64,000 nt of DNA from Thermogemmatispora tikiterensis (GTDB taxonomy: Bacteria; Chloroflexota; Ktedonobacteria; Ktedonobacterales; Ktedonobacteraceae): positions 5,152,100 through 5,216,099 of the forward strand of contig NZ_MCIF01000002.1 in the NCBI RefSeq assembly GCF_003268475.1, in the 5' to 3' direction. Under the pieces are notes generated by a model. The model saw nothing but the letters and a program-made list of their open reading frames with translations, was not told where the DNA came from and made no database searches. The translations under genes were made by a program, and so were the position numbers. The number at the start of each line of letters is the position of its first letter. Positions within the stretch are counted from its first letter, which is position 1. This document shows, one piece after another, positions 27,350 through 36,563 of the stretch.

Positions 27350-27403
27350 AGGTAAGAAGATCCTCCTCAAGGGCTGGACGTAGTGACTCCCTAAAGCATC
27401 TTC

Positions 27404-27432
27404 AGCATAACATGCTTTTCAATCTATGCCAA
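27404..27432 (-). promoter_or_regulatory. Promoter of paralogue B
   Basis: On the minus strand TTGGCA (27427-27432), a 17-base spacer and TATGCT (27404-27409) form a good promoter. Transcription would start about 50 bases before the ATG at 27349. Confidence 0.65.
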
Positions 27433-27586
27433 GAGATCTCATCATTGCTTGTCAGAAGCGAGCCGAGAGCGGCAGCGTAGAGGACGAAAGCCGAACCCGG
27501 CCCCAGGCTGCTATCTCTGGCGCTGGTCTGGGGCTGCCCTGTGGCCTGCCCTGCTCCTGGTCCTGCAGCAGGGTAGGCAGAGGCGA

Positions 27587-28723
27587 TTAGCGCGACCAGA
27601 CCTGGAGCTGAGAAAAGGCGGCGTCGGTCGCATGCCCAAGATCAATGGCGAAGACACCAATCTGCCCGGCGCTAAAGTTCGTATCCTGAGCGCTTCCCAC
27701 GTATTGCCTATTTATATAGAGAAGTATCGATGATCCACGGGCGATCACTGTCAGCAAGTTGTCCTGGCCAGTTGCTGTATGGATGGCTGGCGTTGGGCCG
27801 CCGACCAGGGCATTGGCCTGTGTACCATCGGAGAGCATGAGGCTATAGTTTCCGTCACTGCCGACGAAAAAGAGGTAGCCGGTGCCGCTATCGGCATTCG
27901 CGCGGAAGACCAGGCCGCCGCCATCGCCTCGTGCCAGTCGCATGTGGACCTGCAGCGTGAAGTTGGCGAAGTTCGTGGCCAGAGCCAGGCAGGGGATGAA
28001 AACATGGTCGCTGGCAACGATCGAATGCAGGCTAGACCCGGAGAAGGAACAGCCCTCGCGCAGGGTGCTGTCCAGTGTCCACTGGTTGCCGTTCTGTCCG
28101 GTCAAGGGATCGACCAGGGTGGGTGTCCCCTGGGTAGCCGCTGTATAGGTAGCCTGCTCGGCAGTGGCGGTGGCCGCAGCGACGGCGGTCGCCTGGGCAG
28201 CAGCGGTAGCTGTGGCGTGGGCCTGGGCGATGGCGGTCGCTGTAGCATGGGCCTGGGCCTGAGCGGTACTCTGGGTCAGGGCCGTCAAAGCGGCGCTAAC
28301 CGTAGCCGTGGCCTCTGCGTGCAACTGGGCCGGATGATAAATGCCACCGTAGATGAGCAGGCTAAGCCCCGTCAGAAACAGCAAGAGCATCAAGATGAAG
28401 CCGAGCCGCAGCGAGCGCGACAGAACAGAGCGGCCCTTTGTCGAGAACTCGCTGCCCTGAAAATGCGAGGGACGCTGCGGTCCCTGTGGCGTCGGCGTCG
28501 CGGCCAGCGAGCCAGGCAAAACGGCGGCACCTGGCTCGTCCCAGCTACCTCCGCTGGCTCTGGGCGCGGCTGGCGCGGTCTCCGAAGAAAAGGATGGCAG
28601 ACCACCAGCTTGCTCACTCGCCCCAGACTGATCCTGGCCCACCCGTAGCGCTGCTCCGCAGACAGGGCACGTGGTATAATCCGCGGGCACCGCTGCGTAG
28701 CAAAACTCACAGTGCCTGACCAT
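27587..28723 (-). CDS. Zinc-ribbon membrane-anchored concanavalin-like protein, paralogue C
   Basis: This 378-residue protein has the same plan as paralogue B with a shorter linker. It has a zinc ribbon (Cys5, Cys8, Cys19, Cys22; MVRHCEFCYAAV), a Ser/Pro-rich linker, a membrane helix (FILMLLLFLTGLSLLIYGGI), an Ala/Thr/Gln stalk with repeated AxATATAxAxA units, and a C-terminal jelly-roll (GLVFRANADSGTGYLFFVGS, LLTVIARGSSILLYINRQYV, AGQIGVFAIDLG). The ATG at 28723 is taken as the start because the ribbon begins there; AGGAGG lies 13 bases upstream. The three-gene tandem array indicates local duplication. Confidence 0.75.
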   Translation of the reverse strand: MVRHCEFCYAAVPADYTTCPVCGAALRVGQDQSGASEQAGGLPSFSSETAPAAPRASGGSWDEPGAAVLPGSLAATPTPQGPQRPSHFQGSEFSTKGRSVLSRSLRLGFILMLLLFLTGLSLLIYGGIYHPAQLHAEATATVSAALTALTQSTAQAQAHATATAIAQAHATATAAAQATAVAAATATAEQATYTAATQGTPTLVDPLTGQNGNQWTLDSTLREGCSFSGSSLHSIVASDHVFIPCLALATNFANFTLQVHMRLARGDGGGLVFRANADSGTGYLFFVGSDGNYSLMLSDGTQANALVGGPTPAIHTATGQDNLLTVIARGSSILLYINRQYVGSAQDTNFSAGQIGVFAIDLGHATDAAFSQLQVWSR

Positions 28724-29416
28724 GAGATCTCTCAAACCTCCTGCTCTCTCAATTTTCAGCATCCTCGTGCGGCGGGTTGTGCCCTCTGCAACCACGCCCT
28801 CAGCTCGCGCGGAAGGCTCCTGATCTGCATTGGGAGAGGCTCTAGCTTCTCTGCTCGCGCGCACTGGGTAGCGCTCTCCGTTCCCTCGACGGATTCTTTC
28901 GCTTCAAGCAAGCCGTTTGCGGAAGATCAAGACTGAAGTGCTCTACTCAGCCTCGCACCTTAGCTCTCAGGTCCTGTCGGTGAGCGCCGCGCCAGCTCAT
29001 CAGGCTCGGACTGCGACGCCTTTGCCCTCCTTCCAGGCCAGGGCTGGCGATGCAGCGTGGGGAGTGGAAGAAGACGCTTGAGATATCTCTTCCAGAGTGG
29101 AAGTTGGTGCTCCTCATCCTTTCATAATATGGAGATAAATGTATTGATCGACGGCACTCAGTATAACACACTGCTTTGGCGAAGGGAAGAGTAAAAAGGG
29201 AAAAAAATAACACGTGACAGACCGCAGCCGGCGAGCAGCGGGCCAATGTCGCGGCAGAAAGCGGACAGAGGCGGTGAAGCGCCACCGGGGGACAGTCACG
29301 TGTCAGGACAAGCCCTGCGGTAGGGATAGGGACGCGGGTCGTCAGCGGCAAGCGGGCGTGGTTACAACAGGCAGACTGGTCCCGCGACCGCCAGGAGCGA
29401 CTCCGCGCTGGCCAGG
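28724..29416. other. 693-base gap with AT-rich tract and CACGTG inverted repeat
   Basis: No convincing gene was found. Around 29110-29210 it is markedly AT-rich, with an A/G-rich tract and TATACT on the minus strand (29159-29164) that may be the -10 box for paralogue C. The inverted repeat at 29210-29303 is described separately. Confidence 0.45.
29210..29303. repeat. Spaced perfect inverted repeat ACACGTGAC ... GTCACGTGT
   Basis: Two nine-base arms (29210-29218 and 29295-29303) are exact reverse complements, and each contains the self-complementary CACGTG. They bracket 76 GC-rich bases. They could be a pair of operator sites or the base of a structured RNA. Confidence 0.55.
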
Positions 29417-29728
29417 CTAGATCAAACCCAGCTCCCACTTCGCATCTTCGCTCATGCGGTCGGGTGTCCAGGGGGGATCAAAGGTCATCTCCACATCGCA
29501 TGACTTGACATTCTCGACCTGGCTGACGCGCATCTCGACCTCGGACATCACGTCGCCAACCAATGGGCAGCCCAGCGATGTCAGCGTCATCTTAATATGC
29601 ACATGGCCTGTTTCCTGATTGATATCAATCCCATAGACCAGGCCGAGATCGTAGATATTGACAGGAATCTCTGGATCGTAGCATTCCCGCAGGGCCTCGA
29701 TCACTTCGGCCTCATTGATCTGGGGCAT
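29417..29728 (-). CDS. SufT/MIP18-family Fe-S assembly factor
   Basis: This 103-residue single-domain DUF59 protein is recognised from VIEALRECYDPEIPVNIYDL, GLVYGIDINQETGHVHIKMT and LTSLGCPLVGDVMSEVE, with the conserved Cys in LGCPL, and a C-terminal FDPPWTPDRMSEDAKWELGL. This family (SufT, PaaD, MIP18) helps deliver Fe-S clusters to target proteins. The ATG at 29728 has AAGGAG nine bases upstream; the frame upstream of it looks non-coding. No suf genes are adjacent. The Fe-S-containing nuclease-helicase encoded two genes upstream on the same strand is a conceivable client, but that is speculation. Confidence 0.9.
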   Translation of the reverse strand: MPQINEAEVIEALRECYDPEIPVNIYDLGLVYGIDINQETGHVHIKMTLTSLGCPLVGDVMSEVEMRVSQVENVKSCDVEMTFDPPWTPDRMSEDAKWELGLI

Positions 29729-29862
29729 AGTCTGCTGCTCCTTCCCTGCTGATAGCCCAATATTCCAAGCATCATAGTAGGGATTACTCCACATAAATAT
29801 AGCGCAAGGCGCCAGCCTTGTCAAAAAAGGCCGACGAGCCAGGGCAGGCCCCGGCCTGGAAG

Positions 29863-30882
29863 CTAAGCCTGAGATGAGTCTCCAGCCAGGAAGGCCATCA
29901 CCTCAGCCCGACTCGGCAGCCCAGATTGAGCGCCGAAGCGCGTCACCTTCAGGGCGCTGGCATAGACCGCAAAGCGCAGTGCCTGGGCGGGGGTCTGACC
30001 CTCCAGCAGCGCAACCGTCAAAGCGCCCACGAAGCAATCGCCGGCAGCCGTCGTATCGGTCACCTGGACGCGCGGAGCCGGCTCGTAGAGGGAGAGCGGG
30101 CCTGCTCCTGGCTGGTCCCCGCGAGTGACCAACAGCGCTCCTGCCGCTCCCAGAGTGACCACTACCGTCGCCACCCCATGCTCATGCAGGCGCAGAGCCA
30201 GCGCGCGCGCCTGAGTCAGAACATCCTTCGCTGCTGGCTCCCTGGTCTCAGCGCTGGTCACGGTAGAAGCGGACAGCATTCCCAGGGCTGTTACCAGCGC
30301 CTGGGCCTCGTGCTCGTTCACGATCAGCAGCTCGACCTGGCGCAGCAGATCTGGACGTAAGTGCTGTGCCGGAGCGGCGTTCAGCACTACCGGTACAGCC
30401 GCCGCCCGGGCTGCCGTGATGAGGTGCTCGACCGTTGCCAGCGGGATCTCCAGCTGTAAGACCAAGGCAGAGGCCTGGGCCAGGGCCTCTTCGATGCGTG
30501 TCAGGTGGCCGGCGTCGCGCCCGAGACTGCCATTGGCGCCCGCTGCCACAATGATGGCATTATCCTGCTCTACCAGGAAAATAAAGGCCGTGCCGCTGGC
30601 CTCCTCCTCATCAATGGCCACCAGTTCTGTAGAGACGCCCGCCGCCTGCAGAGCGACCAGTAGTTGCTGCCCAAAGGGATCGCGGCCTACTCGACCAGCC
30701 ATCGTCACGGCTCCCCCTAAACGGGCCATTGCCACCGCCTGGTTGGCGCCTTTTCCCCCAGGCACCAGCTTCAACGAGCCGGCCCCCAGCAGCGTCTCGC
30801 CGAGCACCGGCAGGCGCGGTACCTGCACCACCTGGTCCATATTCAGGCTGCCAACCACTAAAATGCGCTTCTGCTCCTCCAT
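29863..30882 (-). CDS. rbsK: Ribokinase (PfkB family)
   Basis: This 339-residue sugar kinase phosphorylates ribose at O5 with ATP. PfkB signature 1 (LVPGGKGANQAVAMARLGG) and signature 2 (DTTAAGDCFVGALTVALL, with the catalytic Asp) are both present. The N-terminal VVGSLNMDQVVQVPRLP is typical of ribokinases rather than fructokinases. It is slightly longer than the usual ~310 residues, with an insert around 205-225. Only 14 bases separate it from the helicase gene upstream, so both are probably on one transcript. No ribose transporter is nearby. Confidence 0.92.
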   Translation of the reverse strand: MEEQKRILVVGSLNMDQVVQVPRLPVLGETLLGAGSLKLVPGGKGANQAVAMARLGGAVTMAGRVGRDPFGQQLLVALQAAGVSTELVAIDEEEASGTAFIFLVEQDNAIIVAAGANGSLGRDAGHLTRIEEALAQASALVLQLEIPLATVEHLITAARAAAVPVVLNAAPAQHLRPDLLRQVELLIVNEHEAQALVTALGMLSASTVTSAETREPAAKDVLTQARALALRLHEHGVATVVVTLGAAGALLVTRGDQPGAGPLSLYEPAPRVQVTDTTAAGDCFVGALTVALLEGQTPAQALRFAVYASALKVTRFGAQSGLPSRAEVMAFLAGDSSQA

Positions 30883-30896
30883 CGTTTCGCTCGCTC

Positions 30897-33800
30897 CTAT
30901 TCCGTTGAAATAAAGGCCTCCAGCTCGCGGCAGTAGTTCAGAAGATCGCCCAGGATCGGCAGCCCCTCCAGCGCGGCGGCGTGCCCGACCAGGATGAGTT
31001 TGCGCTGGGCGCGGGTCAGAGCCACGTTGAGGCGGTGGGCATCGGTCAGAAACTCGTAGAGCAGGCTGCCCGGTGGGGGGGGCTGCGTTGTAGCGAACGA
31101 GATAATAATCACCGCGCGCTCGCCGCCCTGGAAGCGATCGACCGTATCGATTGTCAGCGCCGGATGAGGAGCGCCGTACTGTTTCCAGACGAGATGACGG
31201 CGGAGATTCGCCACCTGAGCGCGATAGGGCGCGATGATTCCAATCTGTGATGGACCAACCCCGCGCCCAAGCAAAGCCGTCACCAGCTCACGTACCAGGC
31301 GGGCCTCGGCCTGACTCACGCGGGCCTCGCTCTCGGGCGTGGTCACGTTGAGGAAGACGACAGGCTGGCCAGGGTGCAGCGCACGCAGAACAGCCGGGCG
31401 CTCGCCCAGGCGCGGCGCCGCTGGACCACGTAAGCTGAGCTGACGCCGCGCCACCGTCGGATGGGCGCGCAGCTCTCCCCCATAGAAAGAGCGCGAAGGG
31501 AAGGCGGCGATCTGCTCATGCATCCGATACTGAGTTGTCAGGGCCACGCAGGCGCTCTCGCTTCCCGGGTGCGCAGCCCGATATTCCTCATCGCGGCGCT
31601 TCAGCAGGCTAAACAGCGACTCGCGCAGTCCTCCCTCCGCCGCCTCACGACTGAGCACCAGCGGCGGCAACTGCTTTTCATCGCCCACCAGAATAAAGCG
31701 TCGCGCAAAGCGCAAGGCTCCGAGCAGAGCTGGAACCGTCAACTGGCCGGCCTCATCGATCAGGGCCACATCGAAGCGTAGCAGCGAGCCAGCCCCATCC
31801 TCCTGCGCTCCCTCGGGCACATAGCGCTCAGACGACCAGGTAGCTGTGGTTGAGGCCACCACGGGCAGCGTCCGGAGGGCGGCCCGCAGCTCGGCGGTCG
31901 CCAGGCCGGGTATCGCTTCCCCTGCGTCCTCCTGAGCTGATAGCGACTCTGCTGACTTCGACGAGAGCGGTGCCAGGTGCTTGAGGAGATGCTCTTGAAC
32001 GCCCTCGGCCACGCTACGCTCATGGCCCAGGCGCAAGTAATCGTGGAAACCCTCCGCCTCCAGGCGCAGCAACATATTATCGACCGCCTGGTTCGTAAAG
32101 GCCGCCAGCAAGACCCGCTCGCCGCGCTGGCAAAGGCGTTTGACAATCTCCGCAATGACCGCCGTCTTTCCTGTGCCTGGTGGACCGTGGATCAGCAGAT
32201 AATCCTGCATCTGGAGCGCGCGCTCTACCGCCAGATTCTGCTCGCGATTGAAGTCCCCTCGTGGAACCACCGGCTCGCGACTGAAGCGCGGACGGCGCAG
32301 GCCGTAGACCAGCTCGCGCAGGCGCGGCTCCACGTGCAGCCAGCGCCAGAGATTCTGCAGCGTGCGCAGATGGACCACATCCGTGGCGTGGCGCTCGATC
32401 AAGGTCGGATGGGCGATCAGCTCAGGAGTCCAGACAGTCACCTCGCGTGCGCCGATCTCCAGGATGGTCCCTGTGACCACCTCACCATCCAGGGGATGGC
32501 CGTCACAGAGCAGGATCTCATCGCCGCTGCGCAGCTCCGAGCGGTTCTCGCAGCGGAAGCGCTGCACCCACTCGCCTTGCTCAGTGGGCTGTGGTGGCTC
32601 CAGAGGGGTCAGCCCGGCGATGGCCATCCCGCGCGCCACGTGCTCAGCGACCGGTGCCTGCCAGAGCAGGGCCTGTTCCTGCTCACTGGTCCGTCCCTCG
32701 ACCTGGAGCAAGTGATAGTAGCGGGCAAAGAAAGCTCGATCGCTCTCCATGAGCGAGGTGGCCAGCGGTGGCGGCTCAGGCGTGCCTGAGTCAGTCGTTG
32801 ACCCTTCCGTGGCAGCGAGCGCAGGCGGCTCCCAGGCCAGCAGCCAGGAGACGAGGCGGCACTCCTCCAACAGCGCACACTTTCTGCAGCGCGCCGGCCC
32901 TGGTGGAGCGCATGGCTCCCCAGTGACGTGGCTGAGCGCCAGCAGATTGCGCTGCTCATTCACCTGCTGCAGCTCGCGGACTGAGAAGGGAATTCCAAAA
33001 GCCTGGGCCTCGCCGGGGGTGCCGCTATAGAGCAGGGTCGCCAGCGCCTTCTGCGTGCGAGCCTGGCGGCGGACAGTCAAGAGCGCGTGATAGCCGTGCA
33101 CCTGCCAGCGATGATTGCGGCGCGGCAGCGGCCCCGAGGCGCCGCCCGTCTTCAGTTCCAGCAAGCGCCGCCGCTCTCCCTGCTGCCAGAGCAGATCTAA
33201 ACGTCCCTTCAGGCCAAGCTCTGGCGCCAGCAAAAACGTTTCGGCGCGCACCAAATGATCGCTGCCCTCCTTGCTGCCCGCGGTGCCCTCCGTCGGCAAA
33301 GGGACATCCCAAAGCGTACTGCGCTGCTGCTCGAACCAGTTCGCCAGGCTCTCCAAATGGGGTGCCACCTCTGCCTCCAACTGCTCTGCCCCGATATTCA
33401 AGAGCGCCAGCTCAAGGCGGTTGCGCTCCAAAGCCTGGCGCAATTGCTGACGTAGCAGCGCCAGAGCCTGACCTCGTTCCTCCGTCAGCGCGCCGCGGTC
33501 ATGGGCCTTCAACAGCTCCTTAAAGCAAGCATGGACCAGTGTCCCGCGCAGCGTTTCCAGTGTTGCCTCGCTGGGGAGCAGGCGCTGAAGCAGATACTGG
33601 CGAGGACAGTATTCGGCATAAAGCAGGTCCGTAATATTGAGCAGTGTGTCTGGCTCGATCACAACCAGCGTCCAGGGATCAGCGCGGTAGGAGAGCAGAG
33701 GGCGCCCATGCTGCTCGATGCGCTGGGCCGGCTTAGGCAGGTGATAGACGCGCAGCCGCAACCCGCGCACGCTGCGCCCGCGGGCCCGCAGCTCCTGCAC

Positions 33801-34034
33801 CAGGCGCCGATAGTCGCGGGTCAACAGGAGGGAGACAAGTCCCTCAGCACTTTTTAAGAGCAGACCGGGAAGACGTTCACCGGAGCGCTCGCCTGCCGCG
33901 GAGCCGACTGCTTGTTCCCAGGCGGCGAGGAGGAAGCCCTCAAGGCGAGGAACAGCGCAGGGACGAGTCGATGAAGCAAGCGAGCACAAAAAGCAGGAGC
34001 CAGCCTGCTGCGCGGTCTCTGAAGTCGTAGACAT
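30897..34034 (-). CDS. Dna2-like Fe-S nuclease / superfamily 1 helicase fusion
   Basis: The protein has 1045 residues. The N-terminal half is a Cas4/RecB-type PD-(D/E)xK nuclease: His168 in TLVHACF, Asp280 in GRLDLL, and Glu293 and Lys295 in LLELKTG, followed by QVHGYHALL. Four cysteines (143 in EYCPRQYLL; 383, 386, 392 in CRKCALLEEC) form the Fe-S cluster pattern of AddB, Cas4 and Dna2. The C-terminal half is an SF1B helicase: Walker A GPPGTGKT (617-624), ALIDEAGQ, GDEKQLPPLV, TTQYRMHEQ, TIDTVDRFQGGERAVII and NVALTRAQRKL. The domain order matches eukaryotic Dna2, a flap and end-resection enzyme. A repair or phage-defence role is inferred; no CRISPR genes are nearby. Confidence 0.88.
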   Translation of the reverse strand: MSTTSETAQQAGSCFLCSLASSTRPCAVPRLEGFLLAAWEQAVGSAAGERSGERLPGLLLKSAEGLVSLLLTRDYRRLVQELRARGRSVRGLRLRVYHLPKPAQRIEQHGRPLLSYRADPWTLVVIEPDTLLNITDLLYAEYCPRQYLLQRLLPSEATLETLRGTLVHACFKELLKAHDRGALTEERGQALALLRQQLRQALERNRLELALLNIGAEQLEAEVAPHLESLANWFEQQRSTLWDVPLPTEGTAGSKEGSDHLVRAETFLLAPELGLKGRLDLLWQQGERRRLLELKTGGASGPLPRRNHRWQVHGYHALLTVRRQARTQKALATLLYSGTPGEAQAFGIPFSVRELQQVNEQRNLLALSHVTGEPCAPPGPARCRKCALLEECRLVSWLLAWEPPALAATEGSTTDSGTPEPPPLATSLMESDRAFFARYYHLLQVEGRTSEQEQALLWQAPVAEHVARGMAIAGLTPLEPPQPTEQGEWVQRFRCENRSELRSGDEILLCDGHPLDGEVVTGTILEIGAREVTVWTPELIAHPTLIERHATDVVHLRTLQNLWRWLHVEPRLRELVYGLRRPRFSREPVVPRGDFNREQNLAVERALQMQDYLLIHGPPGTGKTAVIAEIVKRLCQRGERVLLAAFTNQAVDNMLLRLEAEGFHDYLRLGHERSVAEGVQEHLLKHLAPLSSKSAESLSAQEDAGEAIPGLATAELRAALRTLPVVASTTATWSSERYVPEGAQEDGAGSLLRFDVALIDEAGQLTVPALLGALRFARRFILVGDEKQLPPLVLSREAAEGGLRESLFSLLKRRDEEYRAAHPGSESACVALTTQYRMHEQIAAFPSRSFYGGELRAHPTVARRQLSLRGPAAPRLGERPAVLRALHPGQPVVFLNVTTPESEARVSQAEARLVRELVTALLGRGVGPSQIGIIAPYRAQVANLRRHLVWKQYGAPHPALTIDTVDRFQGGERAVIIISFATTQPPPPGSLLYEFLTDAHRLNVALTRAQRKLILVGHAAALEGLPILGDLLNYCRELEAFISTE

Positions 34035-34229
34035 AGCGCCTGGCTGTTACCTCTCTCCCTGGAAGCTTGCCGTCGGAGGCGACGTGGCCCCTTGTACGCG
34101 GCCCGGTGGCCCTCCCTCTGCTAGCTCATGGCCTGACGCGGGCTGACGTGCTGGCGGCCTGCATCCAAATAGCGTATCCTGGAGATATTGTATACGGATA
34201 GCAACGAGGGAGGAAAGGAGTCAGCAACA

Positions 34230-35405
34230 ATGGTCCCCATTCGCACCATCACCCTGGGCGTAGCCGAGCCGCATCCGCTGACAGCTGCGATTGTCCGGCG
34301 CCTGGCCCAGCAGCTGCGGGCCATTGCCGTCCGTCTGCAAGAGGTAGGCTATGAAGTGCAGACACTGCGTCTTGCCACCCGTCCTCTGCTCAGCGACCTG
34401 GCCACCTGGCCGGCCCGGGAGATCGAGCGCTACGGGCGCGAGCTACAGGAGATGCTGACCGAAGTCGAAATTGCCTTCTGCTCGCTTGGTCCAGCTCTCG
34501 TCGCCCAGCCAACCTTTCCGCTTGAGCGTCTGGCCCTGCTCGCCGATCTGCTCATCGCGGGTCCGGCACTCAGTGCCAGTGCCCTGCTGGCCAGCAGCGC
34601 GCAGGGTTTGCGCCAGGAAGCGGCCCCTGCCATAGCCCGCCTCATGCTCCGTCTAGCCCGAGAGACCCCTGAAGGCGATGGCAACTTTCGCTTTGCCATG
34701 CTTGCCTGTGTCGAGCCGGGCTGTCCCTTCTTTCCTGCCGCCTACCATCGTGGTCCGGCCAGCCTCGGCCTCGGTCTCCAGAGTGTGTCTCTCCTCGGCC
34801 AGGCCCTCAGCGCTGCTGCGGCAGAGGGGGGCCGTCCTCTGGCCCCGGAAGCCATCAGCGCCATCGTTCGTCGCACGCTCGAAGAGCAACTGGGGCCGCT
34901 GGCTGACCTGGCGCGTGCCCTCAGCGACGAGCACCAGCTTCACTACCACGGCCTCGACCTCTCGCCTGCCCCCCTCGGGGAAGAGAGCATCGTACCCGCC
35001 CTCGAAGCCTGTGGCTATGGCCTCATCGGTGATCCGGGCACCCTGACCGTCGCTGCCGCCATTACCCGCGGCCTCCAAAGCACTACGCTGCCCACCTGCG
35101 GCTACTGTGGCCTCATGCTGCCCGTCTTAGAGGACGCCCTCTTGGGGAGACGTTGGGAAGAGGGGCGCCTGCACGTCCATCAGCTGCTGCTCTACTCCGC
35201 CGTCTGCGGCACAGGACTGGACACCATTCCTCTGCCGGGTGACAGCTCCGAGCAGACCATTGCGGGCCTCCTCCTCGACGTGGCCGCCCTGGCCATGCGT
35301 CTGCGCAAGCCACTGGCGGCGCGGCTCTTCCCTGTACCTGGCAGACGAGCAGGAGAACGCACAACCTTCACCTCACCCTATCTCACCAACACGCTCATTC
35401 GGTGA
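34230..35405 (+). CDS. DUF711 (UPF0210) family protein
   Basis: This 391-residue protein resembles the DUF711/UPF0210 family, whose members are related in fold to glycyl-radical and PFL-like barrels but have no assigned reaction. Recognised segments are SLGPALVAQPTFPLERLALL, NFRFAMLACVEPGCPFFPAA, HYHGLDLSPAPLGEESIVPA, LPTCGYCGLMLPVLEDALL and YSAVCGTGLDTIPLPGD. Conserved Cys residues lie in VEPGCPFF, TCGYCGL and AVCGTGLD. The ATG at 34230 has AAAGGAG nine bases upstream. It is divergent from the helicase gene. The function is unknown. Confidence 0.82.
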   Translation: MVPIRTITLGVAEPHPLTAAIVRRLAQQLRAIAVRLQEVGYEVQTLRLATRPLLSDLATWPAREIERYGRELQEMLTEVEIAFCSLGPALVAQPTFPLERLALLADLLIAGPALSASALLASSAQGLRQEAAPAIARLMLRLARETPEGDGNFRFAMLACVEPGCPFFPAAYHRGPASLGLGLQSVSLLGQALSAAAAEGGRPLAPEAISAIVRRTLEEQLGPLADLARALSDEHQLHYHGLDLSPAPLGEESIVPALEACGYGLIGDPGTLTVAAAITRGLQSTTLPTCGYCGLMLPVLEDALLGRRWEEGRLHVHQLLLYSAVCGTGLDTIPLPGDSSEQTIAGLLLDVAALAMRLRKPLAARLFPVPGRRAGERTTFTSPYLTNTLIR

Positions 35406-35529
35406 AGCGAAGGAAAGTCAGCCTGACAAAAGCCAGGTCAAGCCAGGATAGAGTAGAGGTAAGCGAGAAGCAAGAGACGAGCAGGCGCAAAGTTGAGAAT
35501 GGGGCAGAGGTGGGTGCCACCGTGCCGGC

Positions 35530-36135
35530 TTACGCCTGGCGACTGAGGCTGCTCCCCCAGAGAGCATCCATCACGCCATCGTAAGAACTCTTCAGATTCT
35601 CGTACAGTCTGGCGTTCTCAATGGCGAGGGCGGCCAGACTGGCGAGAACGGTCAGGAACTGCACATCATCCTCGTGGAAGGTTGTCGGTTCGGCAGTATA
35701 GACACGCAAGACGCCGATGACCTCGCCGCGCACCTCCAGCGGTACACAGAGCAGCGAGACCAGGCCCTCGCGTCGCGCGGCCTCCTGATACTGAAAACGG
35801 GAGTCGACGCGCACATCGGGGATGAAGACCGGCTGGCCACTTTGCAGCACTTCATGATCGATAGGGCTGTGAGAGACATCGACCGGGCCTTTGCCGAGAT
35901 AGTCGCTGCTCAGCCCATAGGAGGCGCTGATCTCAAGCTGGCCTGTGCGCTTGTTAAACAGACGCAGCACACAGGCTTTCACCTGCATCGCCTCGGCGAT
36001 GCTTTTGGCCACGCTGTGGAGCACCTCATCCAACTCAAGGCTGGAAGAGAAGGTCAGCGCGGCCTGATGAAGGGCGGTATAGTAGTCCTTATGGGAGCGT
36101 GGCGGTGGCCCTGCATTCTGTGGACTGGTCGTCAT
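35530..36135 (-). CDS. GAF domain protein
   Basis: This 201-residue protein is almost entirely one GAF domain (about 25-185): LDEVLHSVAKSIAEAMQVKA, CVLRLFNKRTGQLEISASYG, QPVFIPDVRVDSRFQYQEAA, SLLCVPLEVRGEVIGVLRVY and FLTVLASLAALAIENARLYE. Such stand-alone GAF proteins bind small ligands or nitric oxide, or act as redox sensors feeding into kinases. No output domain is present. There is no chromophore-type Cys in a recognisable place. An extended -10 promoter lies upstream. Confidence 0.88.
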   Translation of the reverse strand: MTTSPQNAGPPPRSHKDYYTALHQAALTFSSSLELDEVLHSVAKSIAEAMQVKACVLRLFNKRTGQLEISASYGLSSDYLGKGPVDVSHSPIDHEVLQSGQPVFIPDVRVDSRFQYQEAARREGLVSLLCVPLEVRGEVIGVLRVYTAEPTTFHEDDVQFLTVLASLAALAIENARLYENLKSSYDGVMDALWGSSLSRQA

Positions 36136-36208
36136 GGCGAGACTCCTCCCAGGATTGAGCTAGTGATAGCCGGTTGAGTCAATAAAAAGAAGAATCCTGC
36201 TCACCCTA

Positions 36209-36217
36209 ATTATAGCA
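36209..36217 (-). promoter_or_regulatory. Extended -10 promoter of the GAF-protein gene
   Basis: The minus strand reads TGCTATAAT, a perfect extended -10 box, about 75 bases before the ATG. A CAGCATGCTG palindrome lies just upstream over the spacer (near 36221-36230) and could be an operator. There is no strong -35 box. Confidence 0.6.
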
Positions 36218-36457
36218 TATCAGCATGCTGACTGTGATGAGCAAAAGGCCGGCCACTGCAGGCAAGCGAGCAGGCAGGAAAAGAGAAAAAACAACCTGCA
36301 CCGACCGCAAGCGCTCACCATGTGTGAAGGACGAAGGCACCCACAGGGCCGGGCGGCGCAACGCAGTGGCGGGAGAAGCAAAGCCCCCGGCGGCGGCGCA
36401 GGTCTCACGCGCCGGGACGAAGGCCTCTCACGGCTCGACCAGACTGAGCAGAGCCTG

Positions 36458-36485
36458 GCGTGTAGCGTGCAGCGTGTAGCGTGCG
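36458..36485. repeat. 14-base tandem duplication
   Basis: Two adjacent copies of GCGTGTAGCGTGCA occur, the second differing in the last base. They lie just downstream of the universal stress protein gene. Confidence 0.6.
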
Positions 36486-36563
36486 CCTCACCCGTATTCG
36501 GCGTATTTTGAAGCAGTCATAGGCGGCTAGCGTAATGCATGCAGTATAGATACGAATCTATCG

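Larger units (their letters stand above)
36136..36563. other. 428-base gap between the GAF gene and the universal stress protein gene
   Basis: It contains the GAF-gene promoter (36209-36217) and a 14-base tandem duplication (36458-36485). Nothing else was seen. Confidence 0.5.
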
